DNA from: Kalmusia sp. IMI 367209 | Taxonomy: Eukaryota > Ascomycota > Dothideomycetes > Pleosporales > Didymosphaeriaceae | Direction of reading: 5' to 3' | Length of the DNA stretch: 64,000 nt | NCBI GenBank assembly: GCA_027946365.1 | Contig: JAPEUQ010000012.1 | Coordinates: forward strand, 1,302,001 to 1,366,000 | In this document: positions 39,339 to 51,861 of the stretch, one piece after another | Numbering within the stretch: position 1 is the first letter of the stretch | Layout of the letters: the number at the start of each line of letters is the position of its first letter | Notes under the pieces: generated by a model | What the model saw: the letters and a program-made list of their open reading frames with translations, nothing else | The model's database searches: none | What the model was told of the DNA's origin: nothing | Made by a program: the position numbers and the translations under genes

Positions 39339-40561
39339 GCCGCACTAGTTCCCTTGGAATAGTGTTGGTCACCTTTTTTAAAATCTTCTAAATCCTTTTA
39401 CATTTAATGTTGGCGTAGACTTTATTAATAGTCGCTCTAACCTAGCGACTAAATCTAGTCTATATAACTATCTAACCTTATAATAACTTAAGCTTTGCTT
39501 ACTCAAGCGCCTTCGCAACCCGAAAACATACAAAACTACTATAAACTCCACGCCTAAAAAAAAGTTTACTTATTCTATATATAGTAACCTAGATGTCTAC
39601 CGCCTTGTCGCCGTCGTCATTTAAGTAGCGCGCCTAATCCAACCTCGCTACGCCAAGGAGAATCTCACGCATTTAGGCGACGCTCTCATCACCCAATAAC
39701 TTATAAATAAACTCCTAGTCATCGCTTCTCATCACCAGAACGGCACCTTTAGCACTCACCTGACATGCAACACCCTAAAGCTCCTATTCCTATAGTGGTA
39801 CTATATACTCATTGGGGGTAACTACGTCTACATTCTTTAGGTTTACTATCGCCATTCACTCTAGCTCATACACCTCGAGCGCCTACTCTATGTTCAAGTA
39901 TAGGGTCTCCTACTACCCTCCCTTATACTGCCTTTCGATCATTTTACGGACTAGATGGATAATCTTATAGTCTTTATATAATATAACTATCTCTGACCGG
40001 ACTCTATGTGCGTATTATGCGGAATCTATAAGGGCTCTAATGTATATGTCATCATCCGTGGGAAAGATAGCAGGACTGGTAGTAGTGGACGGTTGGGCGG
40101 TAAGGTTAATTTCGACGCGTATATTTTTTATAGATAAAGTAGAAGCTAGACAATATATAAGTAGTAGTTATTAATATAAGATTACGTAGCTCACGCGGCG
40201 TACCTGGCCTGGTAAAGAAGAAGGAGAATATTATAAGGTAGAGAGATTGCTATTTACGATAATTTATTGACGAAGGGAGGACTATAACTCAATATAACTA
40301 CCACTATAATAGGCCTATCCTCAATGGACGATATATATACCGTGTCCTTTCTCTTTATTTAAGTTGAACAACTTTCGATTGGAGCGTGCGCCAAGTCTTA
40401 CTTAATAATCTAATTAGCTTGGCGGGAGCGTAATATCTTTATTATCACCACCTTTAACACGCCTTTTATATTAATAAGTAGGAGGAAACCGCTATTATCT
40501 TTTTTAGTTTGCTATCTTTCAAAACTACGTACAATCTTTCAATACTTAGTAATATATATAT
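39339..40561 (-). mobile_element. Unidentified 1.2-kb element B, copy B1
   Basis: This 1223-bp block interrupts the 3' LTR of G1. The 11-bp sequence aagctacgtaa occurs at 39328-39338 and 40562-40572 (13 bp if the flanking at is counted), while intact LTR copies have it once. A reverse-oriented homologue, B2, lies at 52333-53576. The ends differ (gccgcactagttccc and a tatata-rich end), with no TIR, LTR or poly-A tail visible. The duplication length fits a Mutator-like element or a non-LTR/retroposed copy; neither is proven. Its G+C is much higher than its surroundings. Confidence 0.7.
39480..40140 (-). pseudogene. Decayed ORF of element B1, unknown protein
   Basis: On the minus strand one frame stays coding for about 215 codons with TAG/TAA/TGA only where Trp or Gln is plausible. 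Readable parts are RVEINLTAQPSTTTSPAIF, then DDDIYIRALIDSA, YAHRVRSEIVILYKDYKIIH, LVRKMIERQYKGG, MAIVNLKNVDVVTPNEYIV, GVACQVSAKGAVLVMRSDD, EFIYKLLGDESVA, MREILLGVARLD, ARYLNDDGDKAVDI and VTIYRISKLFF. It resembles a soluble, mostly helical, Trp-containing protein. I recognise no transposase, RT or other domain. The same frame is visible in B2 on the plus strand. The start is unclear, and coding may extend upstream of 40140. Confidence 0.6.
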
Positions 40562-40976
40562 AAGCTACGTAAAATCTATACTATATATTTATTTTAGAAA
40601 TATTAAGTATTATTTACTTAATATAACCAGAGTCATCCTTTACTATTAATCCTAGTGTGAAGTATATACTATTACCTATAACTAGACCTTATAAAGTAAT
40701 ATTCTACTAAAATTAAAAATATTAGAGAAATAGATAGGATATCTAGAACTAGAAAAAAAATATATAAGAAGAAAGATTTTTAGTCTTTATTATATTCCTT
40801 ATAGTTAACTTAAATTATTAACTTATCTTTTATCTAGATTAATATAGATAACGTTAGTTTTAATATTATTTATTAAAGTAGACTAAGCTTTATTTATTAC
40901 TTAATTAACTAGTACTAGACCTTCTAAAGCCTACCTTACTTAACCTATTTAAAATAAATAATCTCTATATATAATA

Positions 40977-41096
40977 CTTTAACTATGTAATAGATTCTAG
41001 TTATATATTAAAATAATAATAACTAATATACTATTAAGTAGTTTATATATAATAACTAGTAGTAATATTATAGTATTAACTACTAATCTAGTAGTA
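40977..41096 (+). other. Family-C Gypsy leader fragment downstream of C1
   Basis: About 120 bp matching, in reverse orientation, the stretch just inside the 5' LTR of C3 (58030-58156), for example attaaaataataataact and actactaatctagtagta. It continues the C1 element after the C2 insertion and stops where the G3 LTR starts at 41097. The rest of that C element is not found to the right of G3. Confidence 0.75.
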
Positions 41097-41319
41097 TATA
41101 AGGTCTAGTTATAAATAATAGTATATACTTCACACTAGAATTAATAGTAAAAGGATAACTCTAGTTATATTAAGTAAATAATACTTAACTTCCCTAAAGG
41201 AAGCATATAGCGTAGATTTTATATAGTTTATTTACTTAGCTTCCTTAGCATACTAGACCCTATTAATTCTAGTATAATATATTTTAACACTATAGTAACT
41301 TTATAATATCCTTATTATA
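41097..41319 (-). repeat. 3' LTR of element G3
   Basis: 223-bp G-family LTR, followed inward by gaatctccccttt, the complement of the polypurine tract. Confidence 0.9.
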
Positions 41320-41619
41320 GAATCTCCCCTTTAGCTATAGTCTCTTATAGCTATTATAGCCTTAATAAAAACCTCACTCTATAGAAAAGGAAAAGAATAT
41401 TTATAGTATTAGCGTTTGCACTTTGCTATAGATATATAGTATATATATATAGTATTTATAATAGATACGGCGTATATATTATTATATTAAGATTTTATAT
41501 CTTTTGTTTTTAAGATCTCGCCCACATAATGGTAAGTCTATAGTATAAATAGATAATCTCTTTTATTTTAATCTTATTATAATATTATATTAATCTTTTA
41601 TTTTTAATACTATATATAT

Positions 41620-42390
41620 ACCACTTTAGTATATATAAAGTATATATAATTCACTTATTCTAAATTAATTATTATAGTCTATTATCTATTTCCTAAGTAT
41701 ATTAAAAAGACTATATTACGTAATATACACGATTTTATATAAAGTGTTACTATTAAGTATACTAATTAAGTTACTTTTATTATAACTTATATATATTATA
41801 TATAGAATCTAGTTAAGCTTACTAGGCGATTATAAAAAGTCTAAAAATACTATTATAAATATTATAAGGACGATAATTAGGTAACTATACCTTAGTAGAT
41901 TATATAGGTTATACGTTATATATATATCTTAGCTAATATTTATAGATATCGGTAGTAATAAATAACTACTTAAATTATCTTTATAAGTTCTATAACTAGT
42001 ACTATATCGCTATCACTAATATCTTAGCTATAGCTACTTATAAGATTAATCTAGAGATCTAGGCTTAAGGCATAAAGTTTACGGGCCTAGAAGTAATTTA
42101 ACTTAGAACTAATAAATTATAGACGCGTTATAGTATATTTTAAAACTCTAATAGATTTAACTACTTAAGTTTCTATTATAAATCTCTAATTTTTTAGTCT
42201 AATTCTTTAGAAGTAGTACCATATTACTACTATCCTTAAGGCTCTAGCAGGTCTTATTCCTATTATATAAGAATTAATATATTTACATCTTAAATATACT
42301 TAGAGTGTATATTAATATCTTTTTAGATTAATATCTTAGTCAGGCCCTTTAGGCCACTTAAGTAGAGGGTGGTGGCTAAGGTAACTCATA
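41620..42390 (+). pseudogene. Antisense ORF of G-family Gypsy, G3 copy
   Basis: Homologue of 33073-33860, reading opposite to G3 pol. It is more damaged than G2, with frame changes from about 41815 on besides TAA/TAG stops. The initial Tyr/Ile-rich segment and the region before the taa microsatellite at about 42388 are still alignable. Function unknown. Confidence 0.5.
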
Positions 42391-42479
42391 ATAATAATAA
42401 TAATAATAATAGAGTTAATCTACTTAAGTAGCTAATTAAGAAGATAATTATAGATATAGTTAACGAGGTAATAATTAAC

Positions 42480-44522
42480 GGTAGTAGTAATAATAAATAA
42501 AATACTTAATATATATAAAACGTAGATCTCTAGTAAAGCTTATCTTCCCTTTTTTTACCTTCTAATATTTATATTCTAAATAGATACCCTATGGACTGTA
42601 TAGTCCCTAAATAATTCTATTTAATAGTTATATCTTATGTGCCTTTTATGCTCTTAACTTTTTCTTATGAGTAAAGATCCTTTCCCCTATTTAAAAGTTT
42701 ATACTAGTTTATCTATATTTTCAAAATCCGATTCTAGAGTCTAGATATTTTAAGATTTATTATAGCCTTTTAGTAGAATAGATATTATTATTATCCTTTT
42801 CTTATCCTTCTTACTAGAATTTTTCTACTTCCTAGATTTTTTCTCCTTTAGATATAACCTCTAGTAATAGGGTATTATCTTCTTATCTTTATTTTAGCTT
42901 TTAACGTTTAAGGAGTAAAACATGGAAGACGTTATAAATATAATAATTAGGTAGAAGAAATAAATAATATATCTACGTTTTAACTATATCTTATATTTAA
43001 AAAGATTTAATAAACTTACTAGAAAGCTTTTACTAAGCTAATAAAATATATAAATATGTTTTATACTTAGTAATATTAGGTCTTTTTAGTGGAAGGACTC
43101 TAGTTTATACTTCTTATTATAATATTAATTCTAATACTCTTAGGCTATTTAGAGGTATTCTATAAGTAATACTCTTATACTATATATATATTTTACTCTA
43201 TTAACTATATTTAGTATCTTCCTCTTATCTACTATCCGTAGGAGGCGTTGTAAGGATAGGGTACTTTCTATATATAGTGTAGAATGGCGTTATCTTTATA
43301 GATTTATATATAGAGTTATTATAAGCAAATTAGACTATTAATAGTAATATAACCTAGTTCTCTTATAAAGTTAATATAAATATCTATAGATACTATTCTA
43401 AGGTCTAATTTAGCGTTCTATTTACCCATCTATTTATAGATAGAAGGTGGTACTTAACCTACGCTTTACCTATAGTTAGTAGCATATTTCTATCTAAAAT
43501 ATAGAGGTAAAGATAGATCCTCTATTTAATATAATATCTTTCTATATATTAAACTTTAGGATAACCTCTTAAAGTAGATATTAGTAAATTATTTTATATC
43601 CTATAACTTTAGTACTAGGATATAGATAGCTATCTTAAAGAAATAATATATGATTACTAGAATTATATTAAAGATATAGCCTATACAATCCTTAGCTAGG
43701 GGTAATCTTATAATAAAGTCTAGTAAAACTTTCTTAAAAATATTCTCTAGAACTAGTAAAGATACTAGTTTATTATATTTATTATACCTTAGAGCTTTAC
43801 TCCTTTAGTAAATAGTATATATTCTTATATACTTTTAAACGTCTTAATTTATACTAGGTTAATAGTAGGTCCTCTTAATAAGCTTAAGTATTTTATATAT
43901 ACTAAAATAGTCTATTATACGTATATTATAGTTCTAGAATAAAATCTTTTATCTAATAACTAGTTTATTTAGAATATATAATCTATTATTATATCTTAGA
44001 ACTTCCTTTTTATTAAGGTGCTAAATATATATCTTTTATATTTTTAAGTACTATCCTCACTCGCTAAGCGGGTAATATACTTAATAGTAAAAATATTTCT
44101 CTACTAAAGCTACCTTATCTTAGTAAATAGATTAGATTTTACTATTATAAATTCACTACTAACTAATACTCTAGCTAGTAAGTATAGTATATATAGCGTA
44201 CACACTATAGTACTAGTAGTAGGGCCCTTCTTAAATCTATAGATATTAGTCACGTACGTTTTATATACGCTTAATAAACTAAGCTTATTTATAAATCCTT
44301 TTACTCTACTATACTTATCCCTTAATAGTAACTTATTCTATAGAGTAGGTAATAAATAGATTAGTAATAGATTCTTCTATATATAATCTACCCTTCTTAA
44401 TAGCCCGTCTATAGGATTTATTTTCCTAGGCAGTATTCTATCTTAAAATTAAAAGCTACTAGGTATATTATCTAACGTGTTTATTATAGGCTTAGTCTCT
44501 ATATAGCGTATATACCACGTAG
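42480..44522 (-). pseudogene. Pol 3' part (integrase, RNase H end) of Gypsy element G3
   Basis: Nucleotide homologue of G2 34000-36000. It holds the integrase region, including the plus-strand block at about 43420-43450 that is the complement of the decayed PQTDGQTE motif, and a zinc-finger region near 43850-44150. It breaks off at the C3 insertion and resumes at 58643. Confidence 0.85.
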
Positions 44523-45002
44523 TATTATACGCGGGGGTCACTTACCTTAAGTAGTTTAAGTGAGGTAGGCTTCAGGAGGTCTAGTACTAGTTAATTAAGT
44601 AATAAATAAAGCTCTATCTACTTTAATAAATAATATTAAAGCTAATATTATCTATATTAATCTATATAAGAGATGAGTTAATAATTTAAGTTAACTATAA
44701 GGAATCTAATAAAGACTGGAAACCTTCCTCTTTATATATTCTTTCTCTCATCCTAGATATCCCATCTATTTCCCTAATATCCCTAATCTTAGTAGGATAT
44801 TATTCTTAGTATAGGATATTATCTTTATTCTAGCGCCTTTCCTATTTTAGCTTCCCTTAGTAAGATATTATTATATAACTACTAAGTTACTAACTCTACT
44901 AGCTTATCTAAGAACCTTATTATATCTATTATACCTATTATAGGTTCACCTATAATTACTTATTTAGCGTAATTTTTAATTTATTAATAGGTACTATTAA
45001 TA
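44523..45002 (-). repeat. 3' LTR of element C3
   Basis: 480-bp direct repeat of 58157-58637. RIP has changed its expected edge to tattatacg. Confidence 0.92.
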
Positions 45003-45207
45003 CTCACTCCCCTCTTATAATAATTATTCTAATACTATTTAATCTCTATTATACTACTAGTTCCCTACCTGGGTATTTATAAAGATATACTACTACTATC
45101 TTTTAACTTATCTTATAAGCCTTCCTAATTATACTTAAAGCCTCTAAACCTTTAGTTATATTTTATTAAAAATATATACGTCCCGTATTATTTCCCGGAA
45201 TCTCGAA

Positions 45208-45640
45208 ATGATTTATAGATATACTTATTATAAAGAGAAGGATTTATAATACTTTATAGATGCTATATCTAGTTATTATACTAGTTATCTAGCTACTTAT
45301 TCTAAGTGTAGTCTTTGGGTGCCGGAGAAAGAGTAGGAAAGAATTTAAATAGAATATTATTATAAGAAGATTAAGCTCCTTATTACTAAGGAGTATTAAG
45401 CTATTATTATTATAGAGACTACTTATCTCTATCGTAAATTATTTACTACTAAAGAGGCTAAATATATACTAGCTTCTTATAATCTTTGCGTAGCGTCTTC
45501 TATAAATCATCTAGAATAAGAGGAGGCTTTAAAAAATATAACTATTATTACTACTTTTAAACTGCTACTACTTAAATCATTAACTAACTCGGGCTGGTTA
45601 TAGGCTAACTCCTTCTCTCTTAACCCCTTTTTTATTTTAA
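45208..45640 (+). pseudogene. Antisense ORF of Gypsy element C3, function unknown
   Basis: An ATG at 45208 opens a plus-strand frame of about 145 codons, opposite to C3 pol and next to the 3' LTR, with only TAA/TAG stops. It reads MIYRYTYYKEKDL, YFIDAISSYYTSYLATYSK, CSLWVPEKE, IEYYYKKIKLLITKEY, AIIIIETTYLYRKLFTTKEA, KYILASYNLCVASSINHLE and ALKNITIITTFKLLLLKSL. Spacing of Leu, Ile, Lys and Glu suggests helices, possibly coiled coil. It overlaps no recognised pol domain; the chromodomain lies beyond it at about 45760-45850. No family recognised. Confidence 0.58.
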
Positions 45641-45649
45641 CTTCTCCGT

Positions 45650-46652
45650 TTTTCTTAATCTTAGTCTAGTTCCTTCTTCTAGGTTCGTTCCTATTGGTTT
45701 TACTTATAGTAGTCTAATACTAGTTTCTTATAGTTTATAAGATTTTATAGTAGTTCTTAGGTATTTTAGTCCTCTAGCTATCCTTTCCACTTAACTAAAT
45801 ATTTCCACTAATTTCTAAATTTTTATAGATTTTTAATTATCTTAACCTTATATTCTTCGTCTTTAAGTTCTAGTATAGTTTCTAGCTTAGCATTAATTAG
45901 TACTAGTTCTAGTAGAGATTTATAGAATACTAGATATATATAAGTTCCTTATAGTAGCTTAAGTTTAAAATTTACTAGTTTTATTTCTTTAATAATTTTG
46001 AATGATCCTATCTATAAGCTATTAAGCTTATTACTAGGTCTTTTAGTCTTTAAATTTTTTTCGTGATAGGAAGACTTTATCCCCTTCTTAAGGGTTAGTC
46101 CCTTAATCCTTTTTTATTTATCTATCTAGACGTTGTAAGGTTCTTTTTTAATATTTATATATAGCTATTAATATAGTTTATTTATAAGCCTTACTTTATA
46201 TTCCACTAAGGCCGCGATACTAACTACGTCCTATAGATTTTAATATATTATTAGCTTATATCTATAATTTACGTAATATAGTAATTACTTAGTCATACTT
46301 AATTATAAACTATTATATATTAACTATACTATAGATAATAGTTTTATCTAATTATTCTATAGTTTATTTATATATATTCATAAGTACTACTCTAGAACTT
46401 AATTAATCCTTTCCATTTATCCGTCCGTCTATAGGTGAAAGCTCGTCGAGAGTTTTCTTTTAATACCTAGCTTAGCTAGTAACGTTTCCTAAAACTTAGA
46501 TATAAAGAGTTTATCCCTATTTATAAAAATCTATTCTAGTCTCTTATAATTTATAATAAAGGTTTATTCCACTTTATAAGTTATTTCTAAGGCTATAATT
46601 ACTTCCATTATTAGGATAAAGTATACGACTTTGGTTAATTATTCTATAATTA
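45650..46652 (-). pseudogene. Integrase C-terminus and chromodomain of Gypsy element C3
   Basis: Read right to left. A decayed integrase motif SFHL-stop-TDG-stop-MERIN lies at about 46405-46445 (HPQTDGQ type), followed at about 45760-45850 by KNL-stop-KFRN-stop-WKYLVKWKG, then a run ending NT-stop-E. This is a clear chromodomain signature (YLVKWKGy then TWE) that would target new insertions to particular chromatin. Upstream pol is cut by the E2 insertion at 46658 and continues at 53588. Confidence 0.9.
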
Positions 46653-46657
46653 CTAAT

Positions 46658-47089
46658 TGTCTAATATTAACACTGTTGGCTAATCTCTAGAGTTACTATA
46701 AATTACTATATTAAATAGGTAGTATATATATAACTATAAGCCATAGTAATAAAGATAGTTAAGAATTTTAGAGTAAAGATTACTATAATATTTTTTCTAA
46801 TTACTGTTAAGAACTGTGTTATATCTATCCTGTGTCCTTTCTATTTAAGATGCTAAGGCCTATAATCTAAGCTAATACTATATAAGTTATTAGCTTATTA
46901 TTCTTTATTTCGTTACTTAAGTAAACCTAGTTAATTCCGCTTTATATATAAAGCTTTCTTTATTAATCTTATTTATAAAGCTATATTAGGATTTCCGTAA
47001 GTTATTATAGACTATTAGAGACTACTAGGGACTTTCATGGATTATTATTAACTAGGGTGGACTAGTATATATTAGTATTTTATCTAATA
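46658..47089 (-). repeat. 3' LTR of element E2
   Basis: 432-bp direct repeat of 51862-52293, from tgtctaatatt to tatctaata. It is also the reverse complement of the E1 LTRs. Confidence 0.93.
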
Positions 47090-47099
47090 CATCCCCCTT

Positions 47100-50000
47100 A
47101 ACTTAGAATATCCTTAAGCTATTACTATCGCCTCAATAACGTCTTTAATAGCTTATAGTTATTCTTCTACTTTAGCTAGGCTTATGTTTCTTTCTAATAG
47201 TTTATCTTATATGTCTATAAGTTTCATCTAATTTAGAAACCCAATCTACTTATTTATTAGTAGTGCCTTAGTTAAGCCATCTATAATCATTTTATTTAAT
47301 GGAGTATATTTAATATTTATTTATTTTATAGAAACTTCCTATTAGAGCTAGTAATTATATATATCTATATATTAAAGCTTTATCTATAGCTAAGATATCT
47401 CTTTAGTTAATAGTTGGATGGTTTACTTATTATTATATTTAATTATAATAGTTAATATTAGTAGTTTTATAGCGATTTCCGTAAGTAGTTATATAGTAAA
47501 TAGTACTTCTTTTACTACTTAGGATAGAGCTAGAAGTTTAGCCTCTATTATTAAGGTAATAACTATATCTTATTTATTTACTTTCTATATAATTAGTCTA
47601 CTAAATAGTTTAATTATATATTCCTAAGAGCTCTTTTAATCTAGGGTATTATCTATAAAAAAGTATTATTTATAATCTCTAGGCCTTCTTTGTCCCTAGT
47701 TAAAGAGCTTGTGATCTTATTTATAATAGGTATAAGAGAACTCAGTCTACTATATTATAATATTCTTCTTTAGGGTTAATTAGAAATCTGGCTAGTTATA
47801 AGGTTATAAAAGTAATATCTAGTCTTATAGTAACTACTATATATAAGAGAGACCTAATCTTTTATTGATATAAATTAATCTCTATTAGACTAGTAAATCC
47901 TATCTATAGGAGAAGCTCTACTCTACTTATTAATATATTATATCTTATATTTGTTTTATTTGCTAATCGACTGATCTTATCAATATATAAGGCTTAAGAT
48001 AGCTAAGCTCTCTAATAGGATCTATCTTAAATAATTTTAATCCCTAGGAACTATTATAGGTCCTTACCTCCTATTAGAGTATATTTTTTTATAAGCTCTT
48101 AAACTATTATTTTTATATCTACCTTTTTATCTTTATAGTAGGCTAGGATGATATTATTTATATAGAAGAATATAAGTATTCCGTCTTTAATTATATAATA
48201 GGGCTTATAAGGTACGTTTTAAAACCTATATTCTATAAGGAAGATATAAATTCGCTGCTATAATAGCGGTAATATTTATAGGCTATATAATATCTTATTA
48301 AGTTATAATATTATTTCTAGCTTAATATATCTATATAGTATTCTTATATAGATATCGTAGTTAATTTTTATATATATAAAGGCGTTTATAATATTATACT
48401 AAGTAAGTTCTAGGTCTAGATGTACCGTAATAGTTATTAGTATACGGAAAGACCTCCCTACTAGAGTTATAGTATATATATTTTATAAGGTAATATTTCT
48501 CTGCTAGTCTCCTTATACTATGAGTCGTATCTTATATTTTTATAATCTATGAAGCTTATTAATTTTATATATATATATCTATATATAATTAAATATTTAA
48601 TATCTTATTAACTTAATTTACTTTACTAGGACTTCTGTCTAGGAGTTTATTTCCTAGTAACTACTTAGGTATAATCTTTTAGCTTCTTTAAATAGTTTAT
48701 AAAGTAAATAATTTTCTAGCTTATTTCTTTAGGTTAGTGGCGTAGGTAGCTGGCTATAATAAGGCTTATTTCCTTTTAATAGGGCTCTCTTTAGCTACGT
48801 CTTATCTAGAGTATCTCTATTAAGCTTTTAAAACTACCTACTTTAGTTCCTACTATAAAGGTAGCTGCTTATGGTTTTATCTTAGATAACTTTTATTATA
48901 GGTTGAGGTATTACTCTAGGTTTCCTATTATCTATCTAGTAAGGAATGCTACTAGCGGAGGGATTAGAGGAGGTATAGAATAGCTCTTTCTAATCTTTCT
49001 CCTTTAATAGTATCCTGGCAGTTCTTTATTTTAAGAATTTTTACTAGTAGTTTTATCTTTATGGAATGGCTCCATTACTTTATAATCTAATGGTGTAGGG
49101 AGTTTAATTATTCTTATATATATAGTGATTTCCTCTAATATATTATATATAAGATTATCTATTAGATCTTTAGTTTTTTTATTAAAGATAGTTTATTCGT
49201 TAAAAATAACGTCTCTAGTACTAATTACCTTAGCTAGTAATGGTAACTAGATTTAATAGATGTTTAAGGATTAATATTTTATATAGTATTTAATCTACGC
49301 CTTTAGATCTAAGCATTAAAGTCTTAACTTTCCTTAATATATATTATTAGTTATAGTAAATACTTTATATCTATATATTTTTAGATATATTAGATTTAGT
49401 TTTCTTATAGATATTACTATACCGTTCTTAAATACTATTTATGTAAAGAAGATCTTATAGGGAGTTTTTTAGTTATTTATATAGTTTGGCGTTCTATTAT
49501 ATAGATATACGCTAGCTCTTATAATTTTAGGCTATAGCTCCTAGGGTAGATTGGCGTCTAGTTATATAGCGTGAGACTTCTCTTTATTTACCCTTTTAAG
49601 CGTTTAGCATCTCTATTTTATACTTAAGTATCTAGTATAGATGGCTTAATGGTTACTTCTTATATTATTAACTATTATTAGACTTCTAATTTCATTATTA
49701 TAATTTTATTATCTACTTTAATGACTTTTACGATGATTTTATAGTAATTTTTAAGAAATAGTAAAAATTCTCATAGTGCCTTAATTATTAATCTTACTAG
49801 TTAATAGTCTATAAAGTATAGGTCCTATTAGAAGCTAGAAAACCTATTAGTTATAAGTATTTAGCTTTTCTCCTTATTAAAGCTTTGCGCTTCATACGTA
49901 TAAAAGTTAATAGCTAGTCTTTTCTAGGTCCTTTATTATTTATTTATTAAGTATAGCTAATCTATCTTTTAGATTTAGCTTTTCCGTAGGTGTTATATTT

Positions 50001-51850
50001 AATAGTTATAAGTTTTTTAATTCGTACCCCTGAGCTTACTATACTAGATGTTAAATAATAGCTAGTCTAGAATGTCTAAGCCTCTTATACTATAAGGTAG
50101 TAGTAGCTTATTGAGGATCTTTCTTTATTTTTAAGTTTATCTTATATATATAATAAGTAGCCTCTTATAGTGGATGGTATTCTAACATCTATTATCTATA
50201 AATTTCTTTAAGTTCTCTAAGTATATCACTATTAGGTTATCTTAGCGTTATAGGTTTATATTAATTATCCTACTATATTCCCTTTCGTCTAAGTATACGA
50301 AAAGATACTAGATTATATTATAGATTAGAATATATTATTATATTATATAGAGCTAGTTTGGTTATTCCTATTCGTCTACTTAGATATAGGTTAACTAAGC
50401 CATATCCTTTGATTTTAACTTATATATTATCTACCTAGATAAAATCTCTAGGCATTAGCGGCTGATAGTTAATTATTTAATTAAGATTATTTATAATATA
50501 ATATATTAATTCTAAGTTAAGGATAAAGGAGCTTTATAATAGATATTATTATAAAGTTAATTTAAATGTAGCTAATATAAAGCTAATATTAATTAATATA
50601 ATTTATTATTTTTATAGTCACTCTTCTTAGACTTTAGTAGTATATATAAATGATTATTTTACTACTAAGGTTTAGATCTAAGGTTTACTCTATCCTCTAA
50701 TTAACCTATAAATATTAAGTTATTCTTATATTTAAAATTTATAAGGTTATTAATTACCTTATTTAGAATTTACTATTTAGGTGCTTAGTCTGAATTGATA
50801 TAGAAGTAGTCCTTAATAGCGTGATATTATCTATAAGTAGGGTATCTTCTAGCTACTATATTAGACTCTTATTTTTAAGTCCTTTTCTAATTAGTATTAT
50901 TTTTGCCGTTTAGGTATTAATAATGGGGTCTTCTCTAGTTCTTAGATAATATACTATTAACCTAAAAGGTATCTCTATTATAATTCTAGTTAGTTACACC
51001 GCTAGTGAAAGTTAATCTATCTAATATATTATTAACTATAAAACTAGCCCTATTCTTTCCTAATCTAAGGGGTGATTTTATATTATATATTCTTAGAAAC
51101 GTTTTATTATCTCTTATCTAGTCATCCTAGCAACGTATCAGCTATTATTCTTAAATATTATAGCCTAGGTGTTTATAACCTTATTTATGGCTGTAAGAAA
51201 GTCGCCTATAATAGTATTAATTAACTATAACTTAGGGATATTATACGTCTCTACTTTAGTGGCTACTTAGTTATATTCTATAAGTTATATATTCTAGTTT
51301 AACGGGTTCCATATTAGTTTAAGTATAGATAAGTATCTATCCGTGCTTAAGACCTTTCAAATCTTTTATCTATACTAACTATTAGTTTTAGGTTAGTAAT
51401 CTAATCTTATATTGGTAGTTTAGATATATAATAGTATATAGTAGATATAATAATACTATAGACTAGATAAAAGAGATAATCTATTAAATATTTACCTTTT
51501 CCTTCTTATATTCATGCCTATCATTCTTATAGCGATTAATAAGGATTTTATAATATTTAAGGTCTTTTTTAAACGCCTTTTATCCTACTATAGATATCTT
51601 AGATTATTTTTCTGGTACGTCAATGTTTACTATAAATATATAGTTAATTATTTATAGTATAAGGGGTTCTAATAGTTTAAATAGTAATAGGATTAAAGCT
51701 ATTAGATTAACTTTATCCTATATATTATATATGACGTATCTAGCTTTTAGTTAAGCTATTTAGGTAGTATAGTCCGTATAGTCTCTTAGTTTTACTATAG
51801 AATCGCGTTAAAATTATTATGTCATGTTAAATAATCAATCTAAGGTAATG
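47100..51850 (-). pseudogene. Gag-Pol polyprotein of Copia element E2
   Basis: Reverse-strand homologue of the E1 polyprotein. RNase H is at about 47250-47580, next to the 3' LTR. RT is at about 48050-48480, with its catalytic box at 48139-48171 reading FFYINNIILAYY, so both Asp of YVDD have become Asn; E1 kept the first. Integrase and Gag lie to the right. RIP-type stops are frequent. Comparing E1 and E2 should let most codons be resolved, since they are hit at different sites. Confidence 0.87.
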
Positions 51851-51861
51851 AGACTCTTAAT

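Larger units (their letters stand above)
13651..40693 (+). mobile_element. G-family Gypsy LTR retrotransposon G1 with four nested insertions
   Basis: The 5' LTR is 13651-13871. The 3' LTR is 39238-39338 plus 40573-40693, split by B1. G1 is also cut by E1 (15361-20991), F (25451-32433) and G2 (32549-39138). Removing these and their TSDs leaves about 6.6 kb, the size of the uninterrupted G2 (6590 bp). The flanks aaagt at 13646-13650 and aagt at about 40694 fit a 5-bp TSD with one base lost. Each insertion point can be checked against G2, which reads straight through. The coding strand is plus. Confidence 0.92.
13443..40981 (+). repeat. Solo family-C LTR (C2), split by element G1
   Basis: Positions 13449-13650 and 40694-40976 join into one complete family-C LTR of about 480 bp, with cttta(a) immediately before it (13443-13448) and after it (40977-40982). 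It therefore looks like a solo LTR with its own 5-6-bp TSD, inserted just downstream of the C1 LTR. Element G1 interrupts it at about aaagt (13646-13650). The sequence after 40976 continues as family-C leader. Confidence 0.8.

Noticed and set aside
39591..40130. Plus-strand coding frame in B1 starting at ATG 39591
   Set aside because: It looks partly open, but its stops fall at non-Gln/Trp-like places and it is not kept in B2. The minus-strand frame is kept in both copies.
39339..40561. Element B as a Helitron (ctag near one end)
   Set aside because: Helitrons do not duplicate their target, and B has clear flanking duplications; no 3' hairpin followed by CTRR was found at the terminus.
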